Assembly: GCA_944382705.1 (NCBI GenBank)
Contig: CALWNE010000056.1
Span: forward strand, 1 to 55,653
Origin: an uncultured Allofournierella sp.
GTDB taxonomy: Bacteria; Bacillota; Clostridia; Oscillospirales; Ruminococcaceae
DNA length: 55,653 nucleotides
Reading direction: 5' to 3'
Shown: piece by piece, positions 15,926-24,150 of the stretch
How the letters are laid out: each line of letters begins with the position of its first letter
How positions within the stretch are numbered: position 1 is the stretch's first letter
Position numbers and translations under genes: made by a program
Notes under the pieces: generated by a model
What the model was told of the DNA's origin: nothing
Database searches by the model: none
What the model saw: the letters and a program-made list of their open reading frames with translations, nothing else

Positions 15926-18166
15926 ATGGCAAAAAAGAAACCCACCAAAGCCGCAGCCCGGCCTCAGCTGGGCGACCATGTGGAAATTCTGGATGCAGGT
16001 GTGGTGCTGCAAAGCCCCATCACCCAAACCCTGGAAAAAAACTATATGCCCTACGCCATGAGCGTAATCGTCTCCCGTGCATTACCGGAGATTGATGGCT
16101 TTAAGCCTGCGCACCGCAAGCTGCTGTACACCATGTACGAGATGGGCCTGTTAAAAGGCGCCCGCACCAAGAGTGCCAACATTGTGGGCAGCACCATGCA
16201 CCTGAACCCCCACGGCGATGCAGCCATCTACGAAACCATGGTGCGCATGGGCCGGGGCAACGAGAGCCTGCTGGTGCCCTTTGTGGACTCCAAGGGTAAC
16301 TTTGGCAAGGCATACAGCCGGGATATGGCCTATGCCGCCAGCCGTTACACCGAGGCCTGCCTGGAGCCGGTTTGTGAGGAGCTGTTCCGGGATATTGATA
16401 AAAATACGGTGGATTTTGTGCCCAACTACGACGGCACCACCCAGGAACCCACCCTGCTTCCGGTAACCTTTCCCACCATTCTGGCCAACAACACCCTGGG
16501 CATTGCGGTGGGCATGGCCTCCAACATCTGCTCCTTTAACCTGGCGGAGCTGTGCGCCACCACGGTGGCCCTGATGAAGCACCCCGACCACGACCTGCTC
16601 ACCACCCTGCCAGCCCCGGACTTTGTGGGCGGCGGCGAAATTTTGTACAACGAAGCAGAGCTGCGTAAAATTTACGAAACCGGCCGGGGCAGTGTGCGGG
16701 TGCGTGCCCAGTACCAGTATGCCAAGGAAGGCAATATGCTGGAAATTACCCGCATTCCCCCCACCACCACGGTGGAAGCCATTATGGATAAGATTGCGGA
16801 GCTGGTAAAGACAGGCAAAATCAAGGAAATCAGCGATATGCGGGACGAAACCGACCTGAATGGCTTAAAGCTGACCATTGATTTAAAGCGTGGCCAGGAC
16901 CCGGACAAGCTGATGCAGAAGCTTTACCGTGCCACCCCGCTGGAAGACAGCTTTGCCTGCAACTTCAATGTGCTCATTGGCGGGCAGCCCCGAGTGCTGG
17001 GTGTGCGCCAGATTTTGCAGGAGTGGGTGGCCTTCCGTACCGAGTGTGTGCGCCGCCGCACCTGGCACGACCTGCAAGGCAAGCAGAAGCGGCTGCATCT
17101 GCTCCAGGGCTTGCAGGCTATTTTGCTGGACATTGACCGGGCCATCCGCATTGTGCGGGAAACCGCCGAAGATGCGGAGGTTATCCCCAACCTGATGATT
17201 GGCTTCGGCATTGACCAGGTACAGGCGGAATATGTGGCGGAAATCAAGCTGCGCCATCTGAACCGGGAATACATCCTCAAACGCACCCAGGAAATTGAGC
17301 AGCTGGAACAGGAAATTGCCCGCCTGGAAGAAATCCTGAAATCCGAAGCGAAGATTCGGCGCATTATCATTGATGAGCTGAACGGCGTGGCCAAAAAGTA
17401 TGGCCAGCCTCGGCGGTGCGGCATTCTGTACGATGTGCCGGACGCCCAGCAGGCTGCTCAGGAGGAAGCCATGCCGGACTACCCGGTTACGGTGTTCTTT
17501 ACCCGGGAGGGTTACTTCAAAAAAATCACCCCCCAGTCCCTGCGCATGAGCGGCGAACAGAAGCTCAAGGAAGGGGACGAGGTGGTGCAGCAGCTGGAAA
17601 CCCGCAACGATGCCTGGCTGTTGTTTTTTACCGACCAGCGGCAGGTATACAAATGCCGTGCCGGTGATTTTGCCGACACCAAGGCCAGCGTAATGGGTGA
17701 ATTTGTGGCAGCGGCACTGGGCATGGACGAGGGAGAGATGCCCTTGTACATGGCCGTTACCACCGATTATGCGGGCTATATGCTGTTTGGCTATGCCAAC
17801 GGCAAGTTTGCCAAGATTGCGCTGGCTGCCTATGCCACCAAACAAAACCGCAAAAAGCTGCTGAAGGCCTACAGCGATAAGGAGCCTTTGGCCTGCATGA
17901 CCCAGCTGGAAGCGGATGCCGAAATTGCGGTGCGCACCACGGGCGGCCGCCTGCTGCTGGCAGATACCCAGCAAATCAGCGAAAAGCAAACCCGTGACAG
18001 CGCCGGTGTGGCGGTAATTACCCTCAAAAAGAACCAGTCCATCCAGTGGGTGCGGCCTTCGGCCCAGCTGGAACTGGCAAACCCGGCCCGCTACCGGGTC
18101 AAGAGCCTGCCTGCTGCCGGTGCGCTGGTGCGGGAGGAAGACCGGCTGGATCAGATGAGCCTGTAA
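15926..18166 (+). CDS. Type IIA DNA topoisomerase, A/ParC-like subunit, divergent
   Basis: A 746-aa GyrA/ParC-type breakage-reunion subunit. Seen: MPYAMSVIVSRALPEIDGFK, PAHRKLLYTMYEMGL, DGDAAIYE-type segment HGDAAIYETMVRMGRG, and the active-site tyrosine in AYAASRYTEACLEPV. A tower/coiled-coil region follows with HLNREYILKRTQEIEQLEQE. The C-terminal part (about 520-746) is a beta-propeller-like region without an obvious GyrA-box QRRGGKG, which argues for a topoisomerase IV-like rather than gyrase role. SD GGAAAGGAA precedes the ATG at 15926. It forms a complex with the upstream B subunit and is co-transcribed. Confidence 0.9.
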   Translation: MAKKKPTKAAARPQLGDHVEILDAGVVLQSPITQTLEKNYMPYAMSVIVSRALPEIDGFKPAHRKLLYTMYEMGLLKGARTKSANIVGSTMHLNPHGDAAIYETMVRMGRGNESLLVPFVDSKGNFGKAYSRDMAYAASRYTEACLEPVCEELFRDIDKNTVDFVPNYDGTTQEPTLLPVTFPTILANNTLGIAVGMASNICSFNLAELCATTVALMKHPDHDLLTTLPAPDFVGGGEILYNEAELRKIYETGRGSVRVRAQYQYAKEGNMLEITRIPPTTTVEAIMDKIAELVKTGKIKEISDMRDETDLNGLKLTIDLKRGQDPDKLMQKLYRATPLEDSFACNFNVLIGGQPRVLGVRQILQEWVAFRTECVRRRTWHDLQGKQKRLHLLQGLQAILLDIDRAIRIVRETAEDAEVIPNLMIGFGIDQVQAEYVAEIKLRHLNREYILKRTQEIEQLEQEIARLEEILKSEAKIRRIIIDELNGVAKKYGQPRRCGILYDVPDAQQAAQEEAMPDYPVTVFFTREGYFKKITPQSLRMSGEQKLKEGDEVVQQLETRNDAWLLFFTDQRQVYKCRAGDFADTKASVMGEFVAAALGMDEGEMPLYMAVTTDYAGYMLFGYANGKFAKIALAAYATKQNRKKLLKAYSDKEPLACMTQLEADAEIAVRTTGGRLLLADTQQISEKQTRDSAGVAVITLKKNQSIQWVRPSAQLELANPARYRVKSLPAAGALVREEDRLDQMSL

Positions 18167-18202
18167 ACTGGGTTTGCATGGCCCCGGCACAGCAGAATTT
18201 TC

Positions 18203-18231
18203 TTGCATTTTTTACCCTTGTGTGCTAAGAT
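18203..18231 (+). promoter_or_regulatory. Promoter of secG
   Basis: TTGCAT (18203-18208) and TAAGAT (18226-18231) are spaced 17 bp, about 40 bp upstream of the secG SD GAGGAG. Both boxes differ from consensus at one or two positions. Confidence 0.65.
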
Positions 18232-18278
18232 ACCATTTGTATAGTAGCGTGCATAAAACCAAGAGGAGCGTTTACACT

Positions 18279-18530
18279 ATGAGTATCATCGAGATCATCA
18301 GCGGTGTCGTGCTGATTCTTGCAGCGATTGCCATCGTGCTTCTTACCCTGGCACAGGAGTCCAAGGGCCGTGGCCTGTCGGGCGCAATTATGGGCGAGGG
18401 TGGCATGATGGAAGCAGGCCGCACTCGTGGCCGGGATGTTAAGTTGGCCAAGGCCACCCGCCTGGTATCCATCGTCTTTTTTGTGGTGGTGGTTGCCGTG
18501 AGCATCCTGAGCGTTGTCAGCATGAACTAA
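18279..18530 (+). CDS. secG: Preprotein translocase subunit SecG
   Basis: An 83-aa two-helix membrane protein of the SecYEG channel that aids SecA-driven export. TM1 spans about residues 5-24 (IISGVVLILAAIAIVLLTLA), then comes the typical loop QESKGRGLSGAIMG rich in glycine, and TM2 (LVSIVFFVVVVAVSILSVV). Length is normal. GAGGAG lies 8 nt before the ATG at 18279. The order secG-rnr is conserved in many Firmicutes. A terminator separates it from rnr. Confidence 0.93.
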   Translation: MSIIEIISGVVLILAAIAIVLLTLAQESKGRGLSGAIMGEGGMMEAGRTRGRDVKLAKATRLVSIVFFVVVVAVSILSVVSMN

Positions 18531-18535
18531 CCAGC

Positions 18536-18563
18536 AAAAGGGTCCGCTTTGCGGGCCCTTTTT
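18536..18563 (+). terminator. Terminator of secG
   Basis: An 8-bp stem GGGTCCGC/GCGGGCCC (one G.U pair) with a TTT loop, flanked by AAAA and TTTTT, sits 6 bp after the secG stop. Confidence 0.88.
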
Positions 18564-18594
18564 GTTTGAAACAAAAGAGAGGAAACAAAGCGTT

Positions 18595-20736
18595 ATGTCT
18601 ATCCGTTCCAAAATTTTGCGTCAGCTGGAGCAGCGCCCCTGCAAAGCAGGTGAACTTACTGCGATTTTAGGCAACAACAAAAAGGTAAAGCAGGCTTTGG
18701 CCCAGCTGCAAAAAGCGGGCCGCATTGTACAAAATAGGGGGGTCTACAAGCTGGCGGCCAAACCCTCGGTCAGCCGCAAGCTGCGCCGGGCGGTGCTGGT
18801 AAAACTGGCTCCCACCTTCGGTTTTGCAGCCCAAAGCGATGGGGCGGATATTTTTATTCCCGGCAAGGGGCTTAGCAATGCCCTGCCGGGGGATGAGGTT
18901 ATCATTCGGCTGTATGACCGGCCCCGGGTGGAAGGTTCGCTGGAAGGTGAGATTGTGGAAGTCTGCCAGCCCCGCACCCAGTTTGTGGGTACTTTGTACC
19001 AGGAGCGTGGGCGGCTGTATGCCGCACTGGACGACTGCCCCTTTTTGTTGTTTTTGGCGGTGAAGCCTGCTGAACTGACAGCCCGGCCGGGCGATAAAGT
19101 GGCCTTGCAGCTGCCGGAACGGCATAAGGACTTGCTGCGCCAGAAGGCACACATTCAGGTGGTGTTCGGCAGTGGAGACAAGGCCGCCAACTGCGCCCGC
19201 TCCCTGGCCTATGCTGCTGGCGTCAAGCAGGAGTTTGCCCCCCAGGTGGAGCAGCAGGCAGACAGCCTGCCGCCGGTGAGCCAGCAGGAGATGGAGGACC
19301 GCATGGACCTGCGCAGCTGGCCCATTTTTACCATTGACTCTGCCCAAACCAAGGACATTGACGACGCCATCAGCCTGAGCCAGACTGAACAGGGCTTTTT
19401 GCTGGGGGTGCACATTGCGGATGTGAGCCATTATGTACAGCCCGGCACCCTGCTGGATGAGGAAGCCTTTGCCCGGGGCACCTCGGTGTATTATGCCGAC
19501 CAGGTGGCCCCCATGCTGCCCCGGCGGCTTTCCAACGGCCTGTGCAGTTTGAACCCCGGTGAGGACCGGCTGGCCTTCTCCTGCCTGATGGAACTGGACC
19601 AGAAGGGCCGCCTGGTGAACTTCCGGTTTGCAAAAACCATCATCCACAGCCGCATCAAGGGCGTTTATACCGAAATCAACCAGCTGCTGGACGGCAGCCA
19701 GGCCCCGGATGAGGAACTGGTGAGCCGTTACCAGCCGGTGGCCCATCAGCTGCCTGCCATGGCCCAGCTCTACCGTCTGCGGGCGGCTTTGCGCCGGGAG
19801 CGGGGCGGCATTGAGCTGGAAAGCCGGGAAAGCAAGCTGATTCTGGATGAACAGGGCCTGTGTGTGGAGGTAAAGCCTGCCCAGCGGGGCCTGAGCGAAT
19901 CCATCATTGAGGAATTTATGCTGCTGGCCAACCAGTGCGCTGCCCAGCTGGCCCGTGAGAAGGAGCTGCCCTTTGTGTATCGGGTGCACCAGCAGCCGGA
20001 CCCGGAGCGGGTGGACCGGCTGCGCTCGGTACTGCGTGCCTGCGGTCTGCCGGACACCTTCCAGCAGGATATTCCCACCCAGCAGGAACTTTGCCGCCTG
20101 CTGGAGCAGACCCGCAACACCCCGGTAGAGCCGGTGGTGCACACCAGCATCCTGCGCAGCATGACAAAGGCTTGTTATGAGCCCAGCCCCAAGGGGCACT
20201 TTGGCCTGGCGTTGGAGGACTATGCCCACTTTACCAGCCCCATCCGCCGGTATCCCGATCTGGCCATTCATCGCATTCTTACAGCCTGGCTGGAAGGGCA
20301 GTCTGCCCAGGCTTTGCAGCGGCAGTATGGCACCTTTGCCCAGCAGGCAAGCCAGCAGTCCAGCAACCGGGAACTGGCGGCCATGCAGCTGGAGCGCACC
20401 GCCGAAAGTTATTATAAGGCGGAGTGCATGACCCGGCATCTGGGTGAGGAATGGCCCGGCGTCATCAGCGGCGTGGCAGGGCAGGGCCTGTATGTGGAGC
20501 TGCCTAACACTGTGGAGGGCCTGGTGCACAGCGAGAGCTTTTGCAAGGGTGAGCCAGTGGTGCAGGACGGTGTGCGCCTGCTGGACGCCCGCAGCGGTGG
20601 CCGCTGGACCATTGGCGATAAGGTACGGGTGAAGATACTGCGCACCGATGTGGCTCTGGGCCGCATCGACCTGGCTCTGGTGGAATGGGAGCCTGGTATG
20701 CAGCATAGCAATCAGGAACAGGGGATGAAACAATGA
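18595..20736 (+). CDS. rnr: Ribonuclease R
   Basis: A 713-aa RNase II/R-family 3'-5' exoribonuclease that degrades structured RNA and takes part in tmRNA-linked quality control. An N-terminal winged-helix segment is followed by cold-shock domains, then the RNB catalytic core with DSAQTKDIDDAISLSQT (metal-binding aspartates), VHIADVSHYVQPGT, LPRRLSNGLCSLNPGEDRLAFSC and YAHFTSPIRRYPDL. A C-terminal S1 domain (GVISGVAGQGLYVEL) follows. I start at the ATG at 18595, with GAGAGGAAA 8-16 nt upstream. The stop overlaps the MFS gene start (ATGA). Confidence 0.95.
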   Translation: MSIRSKILRQLEQRPCKAGELTAILGNNKKVKQALAQLQKAGRIVQNRGVYKLAAKPSVSRKLRRAVLVKLAPTFGFAAQSDGADIFIPGKGLSNALPGDEVIIRLYDRPRVEGSLEGEIVEVCQPRTQFVGTLYQERGRLYAALDDCPFLLFLAVKPAELTARPGDKVALQLPERHKDLLRQKAHIQVVFGSGDKAANCARSLAYAAGVKQEFAPQVEQQADSLPPVSQQEMEDRMDLRSWPIFTIDSAQTKDIDDAISLSQTEQGFLLGVHIADVSHYVQPGTLLDEEAFARGTSVYYADQVAPMLPRRLSNGLCSLNPGEDRLAFSCLMELDQKGRLVNFRFAKTIIHSRIKGVYTEINQLLDGSQAPDEELVSRYQPVAHQLPAMAQLYRLRAALRRERGGIELESRESKLILDEQGLCVEVKPAQRGLSESIIEEFMLLANQCAAQLAREKELPFVYRVHQQPDPERVDRLRSVLRACGLPDTFQQDIPTQQELCRLLEQTRNTPVEPVVHTSILRSMTKACYEPSPKGHFGLALEDYAHFTSPIRRYPDLAIHRILTAWLEGQSAQALQRQYGTFAQQASQQSSNRELAAMQLERTAESYYKAECMTRHLGEEWPGVISGVAGQGLYVELPNTVEGLVHSESFCKGEPVVQDGVRLLDARSGGRWTIGDKVRVKILRTDVALGRIDLALVEWEPGMQHSNQEQGMKQ

Positions 20737-21890
20737 ACAACAAACTGGGAATCAAGATGGCCATCGGGGCCATCTGTTTTGTGAACCTGCTGTACATGGT
20801 GCCTTCGGTGGCGGTGTCCGGCATGGTGGCTTACTTTACAGATTATTCCGAAAATACAGTGCTGCTGCTGCTCACCCTGCCCAACCTGACGGGCATTGCA
20901 GGCATTCTGGCGGAACCACTGCTGGAACGCTGGTTCAGCCGCCGCACCCTTTCGCTGGGGGCACTGACCGTGTTTTTGGCAGGGGGGCTATCCAGCTACC
21001 TGTTTCATGACCAGCTGCCTGTGCTCATTGGGTGCAGTGCGGTAATGGGCGTTGCCTACGGAATGCAGTCCACGGTGTTTCCGCTGCTGGTAAGCGGCAG
21101 CTTTGAAGGCCAGGAGCGGAACACCGTAATGGGCGTGGTTACAGGGCTGCTCCAGCTGGGCCGGGTGGCCAGTACACTCATGGGCGGTGTGCTGGCCACT
21201 GGCCAATGGTACAATGTATATCTTTGCTTTTTGATGGTGCTGGTGCCCGTGGCCCTGGGTCTGGCTTTTTTGCCCCGCACAAAGGCCCAGGGGGGCACTG
21301 CTGCCATCCACACCGAAAGCTGGTACGATTGGGGGGCTATGGTGCGGCTTTCTGCAGTTGGCTTTGCCTTTGCGGCCCTCTACTATGTGGTAAACACCCA
21401 TACCTCCTTGTATGTGGAACAAAATGGCCTGGGGGACTCGGTACTCACTGGTATTATTACCGCAGTGGCCAGTGTGGCGGCAGGAGTGGTGAGCGCCAGC
21501 TTTGGTGTTCTCCAGCGGTACACCGGCTCCTTCACCATGGCCTGGGCCTTGGGGCTGCTGGCAGCCGGGTACCTGATTGGCGGAATCTGGGTTAGTGTGC
21601 CGGGTGCGCTGATTTTGGGGCTTGGGGCCGCTTTGGCAATGGGGTTGTACGCCCCCTGCCTGATGCTGGGCTTTGCCCGCTGCGCCAGTGCCGACCGTTT
21701 GCCCGGCGCTACCGCAGTAGTACTTACCATTGTGAATGTGGGCTATTTTGCATCCCCTTACCTCACCGGGTGGATGGGTCAGCTGCTGGGCGGTGGGTCT
21801 CATCTGGTGTTTTTGGCTGCGGGTGCGCTGGCACTGCTTTGCAGTGGGCTATCCCTTTTGGCAAACTTGAAAGAGCCTGCCCTGGTATGA
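20733..21890 (+). CDS. Major facilitator superfamily transporter
   Basis: A 385-aa polytopic membrane protein with about 12 hydrophobic segments. The loop between helices 2 and 3 carries LLERWFSRRTLS, the position of the MFS motif A, and a central loop of about 20 residues at FLPRTKAQGGTAAIHTESW divides the two halves. The substrate is not evident; length and lack of large loops fit drug/H+ antiporters or small-solute exporters. It overlaps rnr by 4 bp and is followed 46 bp later by a Crp/Fnr-type regulator, which could control it. Functional assignment beyond MFS is not supportable. Confidence 0.85.
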   Translation: MNNKLGIKMAIGAICFVNLLYMVPSVAVSGMVAYFTDYSENTVLLLLTLPNLTGIAGILAEPLLERWFSRRTLSLGALTVFLAGGLSSYLFHDQLPVLIGCSAVMGVAYGMQSTVFPLLVSGSFEGQERNTVMGVVTGLLQLGRVASTLMGGVLATGQWYNVYLCFLMVLVPVALGLAFLPRTKAQGGTAAIHTESWYDWGAMVRLSAVGFAFAALYYVVNTHTSLYVEQNGLGDSVLTGIITAVASVAAGVVSASFGVLQRYTGSFTMAWALGLLAAGYLIGGIWVSVPGALILGLGAALAMGLYAPCLMLGFARCASADRLPGATAVVLTIVNVGYFASPYLTGWMGQLLGGGSHLVFLAAGALALLCSGLSLLANLKEPALV

Positions 21891-21936
21891 TACAATAAAA
21901 CTGGCAGATACACCCAAAACCAGAGGAGGACTTTCC

Positions 21937-22623
21937 ATGAAACGCACCCCAACACCCGCCGACTATCGCTCTTATATGGAAGCCTACGGGCTGGCCATTG
22001 AGGATTTTCAGGATGTGGAGCTGCGCAGCTACAAGCGGGGAGAATATCTGTGCCGTCAGGGCTGCCCCATGGAGGAACTGCTTTTTTTGGTGGAGGGCAG
22101 GGTAAAGGTGTGCGCCATTGGAGTGGCGGATAAAACCCTTTTGTTTTGTTACAACGAACCGGGTGCACTGGTGGGTGAGGTGGAATTGATGACCCAAGGC
22201 CCAGCCAGCAGCACCCTGCAAGCGGCCGGGCCGGTGCGCTGCCTGGCGATTCCTTTGCAGAAATACCGGGACAATTTGCTGAACAACATCCGGTTTATGA
22301 ACCGGATTGCTTTGATGATGGCTCGCATCGTGGCCCGTAACAGCATCAACGATTCCTTCAATATTCTGGCTCCATTGGATACCCGGCTCCGGGCTTATAT
22401 CCTTTTGAACAGCAGCCAGGGGCTTTTTTCCGGTCGGTTGACCGAGGCGGCGGAATATCTGGGTGTAAGCTACCGGCATCTGCTGCGCACCCTCAACGAG
22501 CTGTGCCAGCGGGGCGATTTGAAAAAAGAAGAAAAAGGTTACCGCATCCAGGTGCGGGACGCCTTTGAATCCGCCCTGGACGATGGGGAATGGAGCAAAG
22601 AACGGGATAAATTTTCCGACTGA
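21937..22623 (+). CDS. Crp/Fnr family transcriptional regulator
   Basis: This 228-aa protein has an N-terminal cNMP-binding-type beta-roll (YKRGEYLCRQGCPMEELLFLVEGRVKV) and a C-terminal winged helix-turn-helix with TEAAEYLGVSYRHLLRTLNELC. Of its three N-terminal cysteines and histidines none forms an Fnr-type CX2-4C cluster, and the cAMP-contacting residues are not conserved, so the effector is unknown. The layout resembles YeiL/CfrB-like members. GAGGAGG lies 5-11 nt before the ATG at 21937. It directly follows the MFS gene, a plausible regulatory target. Confidence 0.85.
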   Translation: MKRTPTPADYRSYMEAYGLAIEDFQDVELRSYKRGEYLCRQGCPMEELLFLVEGRVKVCAIGVADKTLLFCYNEPGALVGEVELMTQGPASSTLQAAGPVRCLAIPLQKYRDNLLNNIRFMNRIALMMARIVARNSINDSFNILAPLDTRLRAYILLNSSQGLFSGRLTEAAEYLGVSYRHLLRTLNELCQRGDLKKEEKGYRIQVRDAFESALDDGEWSKERDKFSD

Positions 22624-22632
22624 TCGGCACTG

Positions 22633-22719
22633 CTGTACCCGCATACGGTACAGCGGCCAAAGGCATTTTAAATGCAAAAAGGGTGTGCCCCCAAGTTATG
22701 GGAGGGCACACCCTTTTTT
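22633..22719 (+). terminator. Tandem hairpins ending the rnr-MFS-crp unit
   Basis: A first hairpin CTGTACC/GGTACAG (22633-22653) is followed by a strong terminator, AAAAAGGGTGTGCCC pairing with GGGCACACCCTTTTTT (22676-22719). Confidence 0.88.
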
Positions 22720-22882
22720 GTGTATCATTCAGAAAATTCAAAGGATTTGCGGGCGAGACGCAGGTGGGCATGGCCCCCGCAGGCAGGATGAATTTTGTGC
22801 GGGCGGAATAAACTGGTACATAAGGGGCCAAGCTTTTGGCATATCCATACCATGAACGGTTGTTGTGAAAGGGGAATGTACC

Positions 22883-23167
22883 ATGGAAATTGCCGTAAAA
22901 AAAACGCCCATACTGGAACGATTGGCCGGTGCGCTGGTGCGGGAACAAACCCAGCCGCAAGGGCAGGAAGTAATGATTTGTATGCCCAGTCTGGAACAGG
23001 AATTCCGGGACTGCCTGACGCAGATGCACCGCAACCAGGAACGCTTTGACTGGGAGATTGAACCGGAACTCATTGAGGAACTCATTTACGAATATCAGGC
23101 GCTCCAATGCCGTTACCGCTACTTACAGCGCAAAGCCCGCAACCAGCAGCTGCGGGCCATCCTGTGA
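22883..23167 (+). CDS. YaaL-like small protein (DUF2508 family)
   Basis: A 94-aa acidic-basic, probably helical protein. Segments such as QEFRDCLTQMHRNQERFDWE and IDELIYEYQAL-like ELIEELIYEYQALQCRYRYL match the small DUF2508 proteins encoded just before bofA in Bacillus and Clostridia. Function is unknown. I use the ATG at 22883 (AAAGGGG 9 nt upstream); an in-frame ATG six codons earlier overlaps that SD. Its stop overlaps the GTG start of bofA, consistent with a two-gene unit. The family call relies partly on this context. Confidence 0.75.
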   Translation: MEIAVKKTPILERLAGALVREQTQPQGQEVMICMPSLEQEFRDCLTQMHRNQERFDWEIEPELIEELIYEYQALQCRYRYLQRKARNQQLRAIL

Positions 23168-23430
23168 CGGGGCAGTGGGCGCTTTGGGCGGTGGCTGCTC
23201 TGGCTTTGCTGCTGGTGAGCTGGGCGGCCGCACGAACCAAATGCCCTCTGAAACAGGTGCTGATTTCGGCAGTTACCGGCACAGGTGCCCTGGCACTGGC
23301 GGCGCTTTTAGCGCCCATCACCGGGCTTACCATCTGCCTGAACACCTTTACCAGCTTTTTTGCGGTGGTGTTGGGGGTGCCGGGGGTGGTTTGCCTGCTG
23401 GTGCTGCGGCTGGTGTTGGGTTTGCCGTAG
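23164..23430 (+). CDS. BofA family membrane protein (pro-sigma-K processing inhibitor-like)
   Basis: An 88-aa protein with two or three hydrophobic helices, closing with LNTFTSFFAVVLGVPGVVCLLVLRLVL, the diagnostic C-terminal block of BofA. In Bacillus BofA holds the SpoIVFB protease inactive in the forespore outer membrane. The start is probably GTG at 23164 overlapping the upstream stop (GTGA); this gives the usual ~88 aa, while the ATG at 23107 would add 19 hydrophilic residues from inside the previous gene. Nothing in the window indicates sporulation, so a non-sporulation role is possible. Confidence 0.8.
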   Translation: MTGQWALWAVAALALLLVSWAAARTKCPLKQVLISAVTGTGALALAALLAPITGLTICLNTFTSFFAVVLGVPGVVCLLVLRLVLGLP

Positions 23431-23446
23431 GAACAAAACGCCAAAA

Positions 23447-23493
23447 TTCAAAGAGGGCGTCTTTTCCTGTAAAGAAAAGACGCCCTCTTTGAA
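23447..23493. terminator. Perfect 20-bp inverted repeat, shared bofA/rnpB terminator
   Basis: Positions 23447-23466 are exactly complementary to 23474-23493 with a 7-nt loop. It lies between the convergent bofA and rnpB ends. The minus-strand side continues into TTTTGG, so it best fits termination of rnpB, but it may act in both directions. Confidence 0.8.
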
Positions 23494-23843
23494 AGAAAAC
23501 GACCGGACCGTAAGCCGGGTTCTGTATTAAACGACAATCTGTATAGGCCCTGCGTCGCCGCAGGGCTCGAGCCACCTCCGGGGCGCGCGGGGAGCGCTGT
23601 ATGCCCCATACGGGTGTTGCTTCTGGTAGGGTTTACATAGCCGCAAAGTTGCCAGTGCGCTGGTGAGCTCTTACCTCGCCTTTCCATCCTTACCATGTTA
23701 TAAACATGGCGGTTTCTTTCTGTTGCACTATCCCTAGGGTTGCCCCCGGCTGCCGTTAGCAGTTACCATTCCCCTGTGAAGCCCGGACTTTCCTCAGAGC
23801 GAACGCAATGCCGCCCCGCTGCCGTATGTTCCACTCGTTTTCC
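23494..23843 (-). ncRNA. rnpB: RNase P RNA
   Basis: The catalytic RNA of RNase P, which removes tRNA 5' leaders. On the minus strand the conserved GAGGAAAGTCCGGGC core segment, an AGAGCTCACCAGC-type segment and the 3' motif ACAGAACCCGGCTTACGG are plain. P1 is a perfect 8-bp helix GAAAACGA/TCGTTTTC between 23835-23842 and 23495-23502, which fixes both ends to within a few nucleotides. Length of about 350 nt fits bacterial RNase P RNA. Its own promoter sits at 23851-23879. Confidence 0.96.
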
Positions 23844-23850
23844 GTAAGGT

Positions 23851-23879
23851 ATTATAGCATAGTTTTGGGCATGATACAA
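23851..23879 (-). promoter_or_regulatory. Promoter of rnpB
   Basis: On the minus strand TTGTAT (23874-23879) and TATAAT (23851-23856) are spaced 17 bp; the predicted start near 23844 coincides with the RNA 5' end deduced from P1. The ~180 nt between here and the gdhA promoter shows no gene. Confidence 0.85.
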
Positions 23880-24038
23880 GAGCAAAGGCACTGGCATTTG
23901 CAGTTGGAAGGAACAGCTGGCCGCAAAAAGAGGGCAGGATGGAAAGAACGACTTTTTATGCGGCTGTATTGTGAGAAAAGTACAAAAAAATACGCTGGTT
24001 TAACAAGAAAAAACGGCGGCGGCTTTTTGAAGTTTTTC

Positions 24039-24067
24039 TTGCAAACGCTTTAGTGCAGTTTTATAAT
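24039..24067 (+). promoter_or_regulatory. Promoter of gdhA
   Basis: TTGCAA (24039-24044) and TATAAT (24062-24067) are spaced 17 bp; predicted start is near 24074, giving a leader of about 77 nt. Confidence 0.8.
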
Positions 24068-24077
24068 AAAATCCATA

Positions 24078-24120
24078 GCGGGAATCCTCACATCCTTTTG
24101 GATGCGGGGCACAAGCCCGC
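24078..24120 (+). promoter_or_regulatory. Alternative hairpins in the gdhA leader
   Basis: Two GCGGG segments (24078-24082 and 24104-24108) can each pair with the same CCCGC (24116-24120). The first option encloses hairpin CATCC/GGATG (24091-24104), while the second shares G24104 with it. Such competition is a hallmark of switching leaders, but no known riboswitch signature or U run is present. The SD GAAAGGGG follows at about 24132. Confidence 0.4.
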
Positions 24121-24150
24121 CAGCAACCATTGAAAGGGGACATCCGACTT

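Noticed and set aside
13889..16027. 712-codon minus-strand frame across the topoisomerase B gene
   Set aside because: Exact antisense shadow of a gene with clear GHKL and Toprim motifs; no family features of its own.
23808..24053. 81-codon frame after rnpB
   Set aside because: It begins inside the RNase P RNA gene and crosses its promoter; no SD or similarity.
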